From NCBI RefSeq assembly GCF_900115395.1, contig NZ_FOWE01000006.1, positions 124,001 to 188,000 on the forward strand: a stretch of DNA of 64,000 bases, given 5' to 3'. This stretch comes from Geodermatophilus obscurus (GTDB lineage: Bacteria > Actinomycetota > Actinomycetes > Mycobacteriales > Geodermatophilaceae). The notes beneath the pieces were generated by a model. The model was given only the letters and a program-made list of their open reading frames with translations, did not search any database and was not told the origin of the DNA. The translations under genes and the position numbers were made by a program. Below are positions 1-8,600 of the stretch, piece after piece. Position 1 is the first letter of the stretch; each line of letters starts with the position of its first letter.

Positions 1-1514
1 GCACCGCCGAGGCCCTCTACGCCCCGCTGGACAGCTGGTTCCGCGCCGACGCCTTCCTCACCCCGGCCGGCCTCGTCGTCACCTACGACGACGTCACGGG
101 GCGCCGGCGGGTGGAGGAGGAGGCGGCGGCGGCGATCGCCGCCCGCGAGCAGGCCGCCGCTGCAGCCGCGGCCGCCGCGGAGGCCGAGGCCGCCGGGCGC
201 CACCTCGTGCTGCTCGCCGACGTCAGCGAGGCCATGACCGCCAGCACCGACGTCGACGAGGCCGTCGCCCGCTTCGCCGGGCTCGTCGTGCCGCTGCTGG
301 CCGACTGGTGCCTGGTCAGCGTCGTCGACCCCGACGGCACCCGCCGCGACGTCGGCCGCGCCCACAGCGACCCCTCGATGGTCGAGGCGATGCACCGCTA
401 CGCCGACCTGCGGGTGCGCACCAACCGGCCGACCGCACCGGTGCCGACGGCGCTGGCCAGCGGCCGGCCCGTGGTCATCCCGCACCTGACCGACGACGAC
501 GTCGTGGCGATGACCGCCGACGAGGCGAGCCGAGCCGCCCTCGCCCCGCTCCGGGTCTCCGCCGTCGCCACCTTCCCGCTCCTCGCCCGCGGGGAGCTCT
601 TCGGCGCGTTCACCCTGGTCAACGGGTCCGAGCGCGGGCCGCACACGGAGACCGAGCTGCGCACCGCCGAGATCGCCTCCCGGCGGGCGGCGCTGGCGCT
701 GGACAACGCCCGCCTGGCCGGCGCCGCGCAGCGCATGGCGCAGCGGCTGCAGCGCAGCCTGCTGTCCCCGCCGGTGCAGCCCGACCACCTGCAGCTCGCA
801 GTCCGCTACCGGTCGGCCACCCGCGGGGTCGCCATCGGCGGCGACTGGTACGACGCGTTCCTCCAGCCCGACGGCGACACCGTCCTGGTGATCGGCGACG
901 TCATGGGCCACGACATCGAGGCCGCCGCGGCCATGGGCCAGGTCAAGACGCTGGTCCGCGGCATCGCCTTCGACCGCCTCGAGGAGCCGGCCGGGGTGCT
1001 GCGCCGGGTCGACCACGCCCTGGTGGGCCTCGCCGTCCCGGCCATGGCCACCGCGCTGGTGTGCCGGGTGGAGCAGGACGCCGCCGACCACGGGGCGGGG
1101 CTGCGCCGGCTGCGCTGGTCCTCGGCCGGGCACCCCGACCCGATGATGCTGCTGCCCGACGGCACCGTGCAGGACCTCAGCGCGCCGGTCGGGCCGCCGC
1201 TGGGCATCGGCTGGCGCGGCCCGCGCGCCGACGGCCGGGTGGCCGTGCCGGAGGGCGCGACGCTGCTGCTGTTCACCGACGGTCTCTTCGAGCGCCGCGG
1301 CAGCTCCCTCGACGAGGGCCGCGACCAGGTGCGCACGCTGCTGGCCGCCGTGGCCGGGCTCTCCCTCGAGGCGCTGTGCGACCGGCTGCTGACGGCGATG
1401 GTGGGGGAGGGCGCCGAGGACGACGTCGCGGTGCTGGCCGTCCGCGCGCACCCGACGTCGGGGGAACGGCCGGCCGAGGTCGGGCCCGAGGTGCTGCCCG
1501 GCGGCCGGACCTAG
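1..1514 (+). CDS. PAS-GAF-SpoIIE serine phosphatase, 5' end cut by window
   Basis: The reading frame is open from the first bases, so the gene begins upstream. The first ~35 residues (ending TYDDVTGRRR) read like the end of a PAS domain. An Ala/Glu-rich helical linker follows, then a GAF domain (LVVPLLADWCLVSVVDPDG onward) and a C-terminal PP2C/SpoIIE phosphatase domain with GGDWYDAF, VIGDVMGHD and LLLFTDGLFERR, which carry the metal-binding aspartates. Proteins of this type dephosphorylate anti-sigma-factor antagonists in stress regulation; that role is family knowledge. Its GAF and phosphatase domains closely resemble those of the gene at 19518-22130, so the two are paralogues. Its stop codon overlaps the stop of the convergent hydrolase in a shared CTAG. 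Confidence 0.9.
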   Translation, partial: TAEALYAPLDSWFRADAFLTPAGLVVTYDDVTGRRRVEEEAAAAIAAREQAAAAAAAAAEAEAAGRHLVLLADVSEAMTASTDVDEAVARFAGLVVPLLADWCLVSVVDPDGTRRDVGRAHSDPSMVEAMHRYADLRVRTNRPTAPVPTALASGRPVVIPHLTDDDVVAMTADEASRAALAPLRVSAVATFPLLARGELFGAFTLVNGSERGPHTETELRTAEIASRRAALALDNARLAGAAQRMAQRLQRSLLSPPVQPDHLQLAVRYRSATRGVAIGGDWYDAFLQPDGDTVLVIGDVMGHDIEAAAAMGQVKTLVRGIAFDRLEEPAGVLRRVDHALVGLAVPAMATALVCRVEQDAADHGAGLRRLRWSSAGHPDPMMLLPDGTVQDLSAPVGPPLGIGWRGPRADGRVAVPEGATLLLFTDGLFERRGSSLDEGRDQVRTLLAAVAGLSLEALCDRLLTAMVGEGAEDDVAVLAVRAHPTSGERPAEVGPEVLPGGRT

Positions 1515-2425
1515 GTGCGGGTGGCCGCGGCGCGGACCGCGCCGGCGATCGCGGCCACGCCCTGCTCGGTCCACAGGATCGAGTAGTGGTCGGTGTCGGG
1601 GACCTCGTGGGCGGTGATCCCGGACGGCTCCAGCCCCAGGCCGGCGAGCCGGACCTCGTCGTAGAGCCCCGGCCGCTGGCCGAGCAGGCCCCGGGTGGCC
1701 CACAGCAGCGTCGCCGGAACCGGCAGGGACGCGGTGGCCTCCAGCACCCGCTCGTTGAGCAGCACGTCGCCGCCGTCGACCCGCACCGCCTCGGGCACGA
1801 CCGCGCTGCGCAGCGGCACCTCGTCGGGGACGAGGTCGCGGGCGAGGAAGGCGGCCACCGCCGGCACGTCGACCCACGGGCCGACGGCGGGGTGCCCCGC
1901 CCAGAACGACCGGACGGCGGCGAGGTCGGGGAAGGTCGTGGTCAGCCGGGCCAGCGAGGGGCCGAGCAGCGCGGCGAGCTTGGCGTCGACGTCGGCTCCG
2001 GGCGGCTCGGGGAGGGCCAGGCCGCCGTCGACGAGGACCAGGCCGTGCACCCGGTCGCGGGCGGTCCCGGCGGCGGCCAGGGCCGCGACGAAGGCGCCCA
2101 TCGAGTGGCCGACGAGCACGGTGGCGTCGGCGCCTGCGTCGCGGTCGGCGCCGAACCGGTCGAGCAGCGTGGCGACGTCGTCGGCGTGCCGGTTCAGGCC
2201 GTACGGGCCGGGGAGGCCCGCCGACCGCGCGCGGCCGCGCAGGTCCGGGGCGAGCACCTCGAACTCGCCGGCCAGCGCGGCGGCCACCGGCGCCCAGGCC
2301 ATGGCGTTGGCGGTGATGCCGTGGACGAGGACGGCGATGGGGGAGCCGGGGGCGTCGGCGCCCCAGTGCAGGGCCGCGAGCTCCCCGCCGTCGACCGGGA
2401 CGCTGACCTGCACGGGTTCACGCAC
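1511..2425 (-). CDS. alpha/beta hydrolase
   Basis: The protein of about 304 residues has an alpha/beta hydrolase fold. An oxyanion-hole motif LVHGITANAMAW lies near residue 35, the nucleophile elbow is GHSMG (Ser about residue 105), and the C-terminal catalytic His is in VPDTDHYSI. The Asp/Glu acid probably lies in the region before that His. The frame is open much further upstream, but similarity to the fold begins at VREPVQVSVPVDGG, so the GTG at 2425 is chosen. The substrate cannot be told from sequence; esterase or epoxide-hydrolase-like activity is possible. The gene is convergent with the phosphatase on the left and divergent from the alcohol dehydrogenase on the right. Confidence 0.85.
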   Translation of the reverse strand: MREPVQVSVPVDGGELAALHWGADAPGSPIAVLVHGITANAMAWAPVAAALAGEFEVLAPDLRGRARSAGLPGPYGLNRHADDVATLLDRFGADRDAGADATVLVGHSMGAFVAALAAAGTARDRVHGLVLVDGGLALPEPPGADVDAKLAALLGPSLARLTTTFPDLAAVRSFWAGHPAVGPWVDVPAVAAFLARDLVPDEVPLRSAVVPEAVRVDGGDVLLNERVLEATASLPVPATLLWATRGLLGQRPGLYDEVRLAGLGLEPSGITAHEVPDTDHYSILWTEQGVAAIAGAVRAAATRT

Positions 2426-2579
2426 GCCCCCACCCTGCCCGCTCAGGCGCCGACCCGCCCGATCGGCAGGACACCCCCGCCCAGCAGACCCCACGGTCCC
2501 GCTTCGACGGCTCCCGGCACGGGCCGCTGGTGCCCTCCCCCGGCCGGGCCGACCCTCGACGCGGGGTCCTGCCGACCGG

Positions 2580-2585
2580 CACAGT
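2580..2585 (+). promoter_or_regulatory. putative leaderless -10 element (CACAGT)
   Basis: The hexamer CACAGT ends six bases before the GTG start of the downstream dehydrogenase, and no Shine-Dalgarno sequence is visible. The layout fits transcription starting at or next to the start codon. This is inference from spacing and matches several other genes in the window. Confidence 0.35.
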
Positions 2586-2591
2586 GCGCAC

Positions 2592-3608
2592 GTGCGCGCC
2601 CTCGTCCTCACCGGGCCCGGCCGGCTCGCGTGGCAGGAGGTGCCCGACCCCGCGGTCGAGCCGCACGGGGCCCTCGTCCGGCCGCTGGCGGTCGCCCGGT
2701 GCGACCTCGACGCCCCCATGGCCGCCCTCGGCATCTTCCCCGGCCCGTTCCCGGTCGGGCACGAGGTGGTGGCCGAGGTCGTCGAGGTCGGTGCCGACGT
2801 CGCGCTGCGCCCCGGCGCGCGGGTGAGCGTGCCGTTCCAGGTCTCCTGCGGCGCGTGCGGGCCGTGCCGGTCCGGGCGGACCGCAGCGTGCAGCACGTAT
2901 CGGGCCCCCGCCGGCGCGGCCTACGGGTTCGGCCCGCGCGGTGGCGGTCACGGCGGGGCGGTGGCCGACCTGCTCGCCGTCCCGCACGCCGACCACGCGC
3001 TCGTCCCCGCACCGCCGGAGCCGTCCGACGTGGCGCTCGCGACCCTGCCGGACAACGCCGTCGACGCCTGGCGCACGGTCGGGCCGCAGCTGCGGGAGCG
3101 CCCCGGTGCCGACGTGCTGGTCCTCGCCGGCGCGGTGCCCTCCATCGGGCTCTACGCCGTCGCGCTGGCCCGGGCCCTGGGTGCCCGGCGGGTCCGCTAC
3201 GTCGACGACGACGCCGGCCGGTGCACCGCGGCGGCGGGGCTGGGCGCGGAGGTGACCCGGCGCGAGGGCCCGTGGCCGCGGCGGTACGACCGGGCCGAGG
3301 TCGTCGTCGACGGCACCGCCGACCCGGCCGGCCTGGCCTGCGCGGTGCGCTCGGCGGAGGACGAGGGGCTGCTCACCGTCGTCGGGATCGTCTTCGGCGA
3401 GGTGTCCCTGCCCCTGCTGGAGATGTACACCCGCGGGATCACCGTGCACCTGTCGCGGGCCGACTCCCGGCGGCACCTGCCGGAGGTCCTCGCGCTCGCC
3501 GCGTCGGGGGCGTTCGACCCGCTGGCGGTGCCGACCACCGTGGTGTCGTTCGAGGACGCCGCCGACGCGTGGCTCGAGCCCGCGACCAAGCTCGTCCTGC
3601 GCCGGTGA
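2592..3608 (+). CDS. zinc-dependent alcohol dehydrogenase family protein
   Basis: A 338-residue medium-chain dehydrogenase. Catalytic-zinc ligands are visible as Cys in VARCDLDAP and GHE in VGHEVVAEV. The structural-zinc cysteines are in SCGACGPCRSGRTAAC. The Rossmann region reads LVLAGAVPSIGLYAVALARAL, so the usual GxGxxG is altered, but the overall pattern and the acidic end of strand 2 (VDDD) suggest nucleotide binding. The substrate is unknown. The GTG at 2592 is chosen because homology starts at VRALVLTGPG and a -10-like hexamer sits just upstream. The gene stands alone, converging on the AAA ATPase gene. Confidence 0.85.
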   Translation: MRALVLTGPGRLAWQEVPDPAVEPHGALVRPLAVARCDLDAPMAALGIFPGPFPVGHEVVAEVVEVGADVALRPGARVSVPFQVSCGACGPCRSGRTAACSTYRAPAGAAYGFGPRGGGHGGAVADLLAVPHADHALVPAPPEPSDVALATLPDNAVDAWRTVGPQLRERPGADVLVLAGAVPSIGLYAVALARALGARRVRYVDDDAGRCTAAAGLGAEVTRREGPWPRRYDRAEVVVDGTADPAGLACAVRSAEDEGLLTVVGIVFGEVSLPLLEMYTRGITVHLSRADSRRHLPEVLALAASGAFDPLAVPTTVVSFEDAADAWLEPATKLVLRR

Positions 3609-3759
3609 GCGCCCGGCGCTCCCGCCGGGGACCGTCCGGATCCCCACACTGCCCTCGTGTCCGTGCAGGCGGCTCCAGGGAAGGGGCGCCGAGGGACGAT
3701 GTGCGGATACGTGCACCTTCCGGTTCCGGAAGTACCTGTGAGCGCACACCGTCCGGTCG

Positions 3760-3784
3760 CCGGCCCGTCCCGGGAGCGGGCCGG
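3760..3784. terminator. hairpin between convergent genes
   Basis: Perfect 8-bp arms CCGGCCCG/CGGGCCGG enclose a loop that is itself near-palindromic (TCCCGGGAG). It lies between the dehydrogenase stop (3608) and the ATPase stop (3789) and could terminate transcription from both sides. No U-tract is present, as is common in actinobacterial hairpins. Confidence 0.5.
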
Positions 3785-3788
3785 GGCG

Positions 3789-4985
3789 CTAGTCGGGGTG
3801 GCTCAACAGGTAGCGGCCGAAGTGCGGCACGGTGAAGGCGATCTGCCCGCGCTCGGCGGAGTAGACGAGGCCCTTCTTGATCAGCGAGTCGCGCGCCGGG
3901 GACAGCGACGCCGGCTTGCGGCCCAGCGTCGCGGCGACCTCCGACGTCGCCACGGGGGCGCCCGACGGCCCGCCCAGCTCGGCCATCGCGTGCATGTACT
4001 CGCGCTCGGCGGGCGTGGCGCGGTCGTAGCGGGAGCCGAAGAAGCCCACCGCCAGCTCGGCCTCGGCCACCGGCGCGGCCATGGCGACGTCGGCGGCGGT
4101 GACGGGGGAGGCCGCGGCGACGTCCCAGGTGACCTTGCCGTAGGCCTGCACGAAGTAGGGGTAGCCGTCGGCGGCGGCGTAGAGGGCGTCGAGGGCGGCC
4201 GGCTCGAAGGTGACGTCCTCGCGTTCGGCCGGCGCCAGCAGCGCCCGGTCGGCCGCGGGCCGGTCGAGGCGGTCGATGCGCAGGTAGCGGAACAGCCGCT
4301 CCGAGTAGCTCTTCGACGCAGACAGCACCGCCGGCAGGTGCGGCAGCCCCGCGCCGACCACGATCAGCGGCGCGCCCTGCTGGGACAGCTCGTGGCAGGC
4401 GGCGCAGATGGCCGAGACGTCGGGGGCCTGCACGTCCTGCATCTCGTCGATGAACAGCGCGATGCCCTTGCCGACGTCGGCGGCCAGCCCGGCGGCGTCG
4501 CTGAGCAGCTCGACGAGGTCGATCTCCATGTCGCCGGAGTCGGCCCGTCCGGTCGACGCCGGGACGTCGATGCCCGGCTGCCAGCGGTCGCGCAGCTTCG
4601 CGTCGGCCGGGGTGAGCCGCTGGGCGAAGGCCTTGAGCGTGCCGAGGACGGCGTCCATCGACTCCTGGTCGGGGTGGCGCAGCTCGCGCAGCGCCATGTG
4701 CAGCGCCGAGGACACCGGCCGGCGCAGCGACTGGTCCGGCCGCGCCTCGATCTTGCCGGTGCCCCACCCGCGGCCGATCGCCGCCGAGCGCAGCTGGTTG
4801 AGCAGCACCGTCTTGCCGACGCCGCGCAGCCCGGTGAGCACCAGCGACCGCTCGGGGCGGCCCCGGGCGATCCGCTCCAGGACGACGTCGAAGGCCGACA
4901 GCTCGTCGTCGCGACCGGCCAGCTCGGGCGGGCGCTGGCCGGCACCGGGCGCGTAGGGGTTCCGCACGGGGTCCACGTCGAGCAC
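3789..4985 (-). CDS. AAA family ATPase with C-terminal winged helix
   Basis: The protein of 398 residues has an N-terminal P-loop ATPase domain with Walker A GLRGVGKT (residues 52-59), Walker B ALFIDEMQD around residue 177, and a sensor-like VVGAGLP. The C-terminal ~90 residues look like a winged helix (AEREYMHAMAELGG, VAATLGRKPASLSPARDSLIKKGLVY). This layout resembles Orc1/Cdc6-like ATP-binding proteins that occur scattered in actinobacteria. What it acts on is unknown. It is a single-gene unit. The GTG at 4985 is used; the intergenic region upstream is rich in inverted repeats. Confidence 0.8.
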   Translation of the reverse strand: MLDVDPVRNPYAPGAGQRPPELAGRDDELSAFDVVLERIARGRPERSLVLTGLRGVGKTVLLNQLRSAAIGRGWGTGKIEARPDQSLRRPVSSALHMALRELRHPDQESMDAVLGTLKAFAQRLTPADAKLRDRWQPGIDVPASTGRADSGDMEIDLVELLSDAAGLAADVGKGIALFIDEMQDVQAPDVSAICAACHELSQQGAPLIVVGAGLPHLPAVLSASKSYSERLFRYLRIDRLDRPAADRALLAPAEREDVTFEPAALDALYAAADGYPYFVQAYGKVTWDVAAASPVTAADVAMAAPVAEAELAVGFFGSRYDRATPAEREYMHAMAELGGPSGAPVATSEVAATLGRKPASLSPARDSLIKKGLVYSAERGQIAFTVPHFGRYLLSHPD

Positions 4986-5044
4986 CGTATGACCCCGTCT
5001 AGCCGTTAGCCTAGAGATCGGTAGAAGACGGTAGTGCGTGTCGG

Positions 5045-5130
5045 CTCCCGCGCAGGTGCGCGGACGGGCGCGGGAGAGGGGTGTCTGCCGCTCTCTAGCG
5101 CCGACGCGAGAGAGGCGTAGAGGCGGGCAG
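5045..5130. repeat. inverted repeats between divergent genes; copy of a GTCTGC-CTCTCTAGC element
   Basis: Two structures lie side by side. The first has perfect 9-bp arms CTCCCGCGC (5045-5053) and GCGCGGGAG (5068-5076). The second starts GTCTGCCGCTCTCTAGC at 5083 and returns as CGAGAGAGGC at 5107, giving an imperfect hairpin. The second shares 16 of 17 leading bases and the CGAGAGAG return arm with the hairpin at 14071-14114, so the two look like members of one family. The region lies upstream of both the ATPase and the holin-like gene. Confidence 0.5.
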
Positions 5131-5157
5131 AGGCAGGGAGTTGCCAGGGAGCGCGGC

Positions 5158-5163
5158 TAGCGT
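5158..5163 (+). promoter_or_regulatory. putative leaderless -10 element (TAGCGT)
   Basis: TAGCGT ends seven bases before GTG 5171. An identical hexamer lies eight bases before the glutamate dehydrogenase start. The position makes the alternative GTG at 5162 unlikely, since that would lie inside the promoter. Confidence 0.45.
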
Positions 5164-5170
5164 GGCGGCC

Positions 5171-5539
5171 GTGATCAGGTTCGCGCTCAAGGTCGTCCTC
5201 ATGGCGGTCGTCTTCTACCTCGTCGCCCGCTACGTGCCGGGCATCGAGGTGCAGACCAACCCCAACGCGGTGCTCGGCATCTCGGTCACGTTCGCCTGGC
5301 TGGCGCTGCTGTTCGCGGTGGTCAACGCGGTCGTCGGGCCGGTCCTGCGGTTCCTGTCCTTCCCCGCGATCCTGCTGAGCCTGGGCCTGTTCCTGCTCGT
5401 CATCAACGCCGCGCTGTTCGGCCTCACGGCCGCGCTGTCGAGCCGCCTCGACGTCGACGGCTTCGGTGCCGCCGTCCTCGGCGGCCTGTTCGTGGCGCTG
5501 GCCAGCTGGTTCCTCGACCTGGTCCTCGACCGCCGGTGA
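5171..5539 (+). CDS. phage holin family 4-type small membrane protein
   Basis: About 122 residues with four predicted hydrophobic segments: LKVVLMAVVFYLVARYV, VTFAWLALLFAVVNAVVG, ILLSLGLFLLVINAALFGL, and VLGGLFVALASWFLDLVL. The size, segment spacing and motif order match the 'phage holin family / DUF family 4_2' membrane proteins found widely in bacterial chromosomes. Despite the name these are not known to be phage lysis proteins, and the function is unknown. TTG 5141 and GTG 5162 are possible earlier starts. Confidence 0.75.
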   Translation: MIRFALKVVLMAVVFYLVARYVPGIEVQTNPNAVLGISVTFAWLALLFAVVNAVVGPVLRFLSFPAILLSLGLFLLVINAALFGLTAALSSRLDVDGFGAAVLGGLFVALASWFLDLVLDRR

Positions 5540-5606
5540 CGGGGACCTCCCCGCCCCCCACCACGCCGGGCCGCAGGGTCGCCATGACGGCCGTCCCCGG
5601 CCGCAC

Positions 5607-5612
5607 TAGCGT
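5607..5612 (+). promoter_or_regulatory. putative leaderless -10 element (TAGCGT)
   Basis: TAGCGT ends eight bases before ATG 5621, with no Shine-Dalgarno sequence between. It is the same hexamer as at 5158. Confidence 0.45.
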
Positions 5613-5620
5613 CGGGTGAC

Positions 5621-8600
5621 ATGAGCACCACCGGCGTGGACACCGTCGTCCCGAGCCGACCGGAGGACGGTGCCCCTCCGGGGCTGGTCGCCCTCGAGGC
5701 CGCCAACGACCGCAAGCGCGAGCTCCTGGCCGAGGCCGCCGACGCCGCCGTCGGCGCCCTGGAGGGCGGTCCGGGGCTGCCCGCCGGCTGCGGCCGGGCC
5801 GACCTGCCGGCGCTGCTGCAGCGCTACTACTGGAGCGAGCCGCCCGCCGAGGTCCTCGGTCACGCACCCGACGACCTCGCCGCGCTGGCCCTGCGCCACC
5901 TGCGGGTGGCCGCGGTCCGCGCCCAGGGCGCGGCCACCGTCGTCGTCGAGCGGCTCGGGGACGGCCGCGGGCTGCTGATGACCGTCACCGACGACATGCC
6001 CTTCCTCGTCGACTCGGTCACCGCCGAGGTGGTGCGCCAGGGCGTGGGCCTGCAGCACGTCGTGCACCCGGTGGTCGTGGTGCGCCGCGACGTCTCGGGG
6101 GCGCTGCGCGCCTTCTGTGACAGCCAGGGCACCGACGCCGCCGCGTGCGGGCCCGACGCGCTCGCCGAGTCGTGGATGGCCGTCGTCCTCGACGGCCCGC
6201 TCGACGACGAGGCCGCCGCCGACCTGGTCGCCGGGCTCCGCACCGCGCTGGCCGACGTCCGCGCCGTCGACGAGGACGCCCCGCGCATCGCCGCCCGCGC
6301 GCTGGAGCTGGCCACCCGGCTGGAGGAGATCGGCACGGTCGACACCGGCGACCCCGCCGACGACCCCGCCGAGGTGGCCGCGCTGCTGCGCTGGCTGGCC
6401 GACGGCAACCTCGTCCTGCTCGGCGCCCGCGAGGTGGAGGTCGGCGAGCGCGTGTGCGCCGTCCCGGGGACCGGGCTGGGGGTGCTGCGCAGCGACACCG
6501 CGGCGGGCCTGCCCGAGGCCGCCGGGCCGCTGGGGTCGACCCTGGTCACCGTCACCAAGGCCGACATCCGCTCGACGGTGCACCGACGCGCCTGGCTCGA
6601 CCTGGTCGCGGTCACGCTCCCCGGCGAGGACGGCGGCCCCGCCCGCCAGCACCGCCTGGTCGGCCTGCTCCCCTCGGCGTCGGCCGCGGCCGGCGTGCGG
6701 GACGTGCCGCTGGTGCGCCGCCGGGTCGACGAGGTGGTGGCCGGCTCCGGCGTGCCCGCCGACAGCCACACCGGCAAGGAGCTCGTCGGCGTCCTGGAGA
6801 CCCTGCCGCGCGACGAGCTGTTCCAGGCCTCGGCCGGCGAGCTGCTGCCGGTGGCGATGGCCGTGGTCTACCTGCAGGAGCGCCGCCAGACCCGGCTGTT
6901 CCTCCGCCGCGACCCCTACGGCCGGTTCTGGTCGGCGCTGGTCTACGTGCCGCGGGACCGGTACACGACCGAGGTCCGGCTGGCGATGCAGCGGATCCTG
7001 CTCTCGCGCCTGGGCGGCCGCGAGATCGAGTTCACCGCCCGATCCACCGAGTCGGTGCTGGCCCGGCTGCACTTCGTCGTCCGGGTGCCGGTGGGCCGCG
7101 GCGGCGCGCCGGCGCTGCCCGAGGTCGACGCCGAGGCGCTCCAGCAGGAGCTGGCCGCGGTCGCCCGCAGCTGGACCGACGACCTCGCCGAGGCGCTCGC
7201 GGCTACCCACGGCGCCGGCGCCGAGCAGGTGCTGGCCCGGGTCGCCGACGCCTTCCCCGGCTCCTACCAGGAGGACTTCCCGGCGACGACGGCCGTCGAG
7301 GACCTGGCCCGCCTCGACGCCCTGCAGCCCGGGGAGCTGGGCCTGCGGCTGCGGCGTCCCCGCGGCGCCGGCGCGGCCGAGCCGCGGCTGACCGTCTACC
7401 GCGTGGGTGAGCGGCTGCTGCTGTCCGACGTGCTGCCGGTGCTGCAGAACATGGGCGTCGACGTCGTCGACGAGCGGCCCTACGAGATCGACCGGATCGG
7501 CGCCCGGCCGGCCTGGATCTACGACTTCGGCCTCACCGTCCCCGGCGGGGAGCTGCCCTTCCCCGGCTCGCTGCCCGAGCGGTTCACCGAGGCCGTCGCG
7601 GCCGTCTGGCGCGGGGACGCCGAGGACGACGGCCTCGGCGCGCTGGTGCTGCTGGCCGGGCTCAACTGGCGGCAGGTCACGGTCGTGCGGGCCTACGTGC
7701 AGTGGCTGCGCCAGGCCGGGCTGCCCTTCGGCCAGGACTACGTCGAGACGACGCTGGCCGCCCACCCCGACGTCGTCGCCCGGCTGGTCGCGCTGTTCGA
7801 GACCCGCTTCTCGCCCGACCGCGAGTCCGGCCGGGAGCGCCGCCAGGCCGACCTCGCCGCGTCGCTGCGCGAGTCGATCGGCCGGGTCGACTCCCTCGAC
7901 GCCGACCGGGTGCTCAGCAGCCTGCTCGCCGCCGTCACCGCCACCCAGCGCACCACCTACTACGCCGCGTCCCCCACCCGGTCCACCCCGCTGGCCGTCA
8001 AGCTCGACCCGCACGCCGTCCCCGACCTGCCCGAGCCGCGGCCGGCCCGCGAGGTGTTCGTCAGCTCCCCGCGGGTGATGGGCGTGCACCTGCGCTTCGG
8101 GGCGGTCGCGCGCGGCGGGCTGCGCTGGTCCGACCGGCGCGAGGACCTGCGCACCGAGGTCCTCGGTCTGGTCAAGGCGCAGATGGTGAAGAACACCGTC
8201 ATCGTCCCGACCGGCGCCAAGGGCGGCTTCGTCGTCCGCAACCCGCCACCGGAGGGCGCCTCCCGCGAGGAGGTCCTGGCCGAGGGGCAGGCCTGCTACC
8301 GGCTGTTCATCGGCGCTCTGCTGTCGCTCACCGACGACATCCGCGGCGGCGCCGTCGTGCCGCCGGAGCGGGTCGTCCGGCACGACGGCGACGACGCCTA
8401 CCTCGTCGTCGCGGCCGACAAGGGGACGGCGACCTTCTCCGACCTCGCCAACTCCGTCGCGCTCGAGCGAGGGTTCTGGCTGGGTGACGCGTTCGCCTCC
8501 GGCGGCTCGGTCGGCTACGACCACAAGGCCATGGGCATCACCGCCCGCGGCGCGTGGGAGTCGGTGACCCGGCACTTCCGCGAGCTCGACCTGGACGTGC

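Noticed and set aside
308-3835. 1175-residue open frame on the plus strand
   Set aside because: It runs across three genes in different frames, is mostly Arg/Pro/Gly and has no domain; a by-product of very high GC.
3657-5009. 450-residue plus-strand frame over the AAA ATPase
   Set aside because: Antisense-type composition; P-loop motifs are on the minus strand.
5171-5539. Prophage lysis gene because of the holin family name
   Set aside because: No phage genes surround it; this membrane family is common in chromosomes without phage context.
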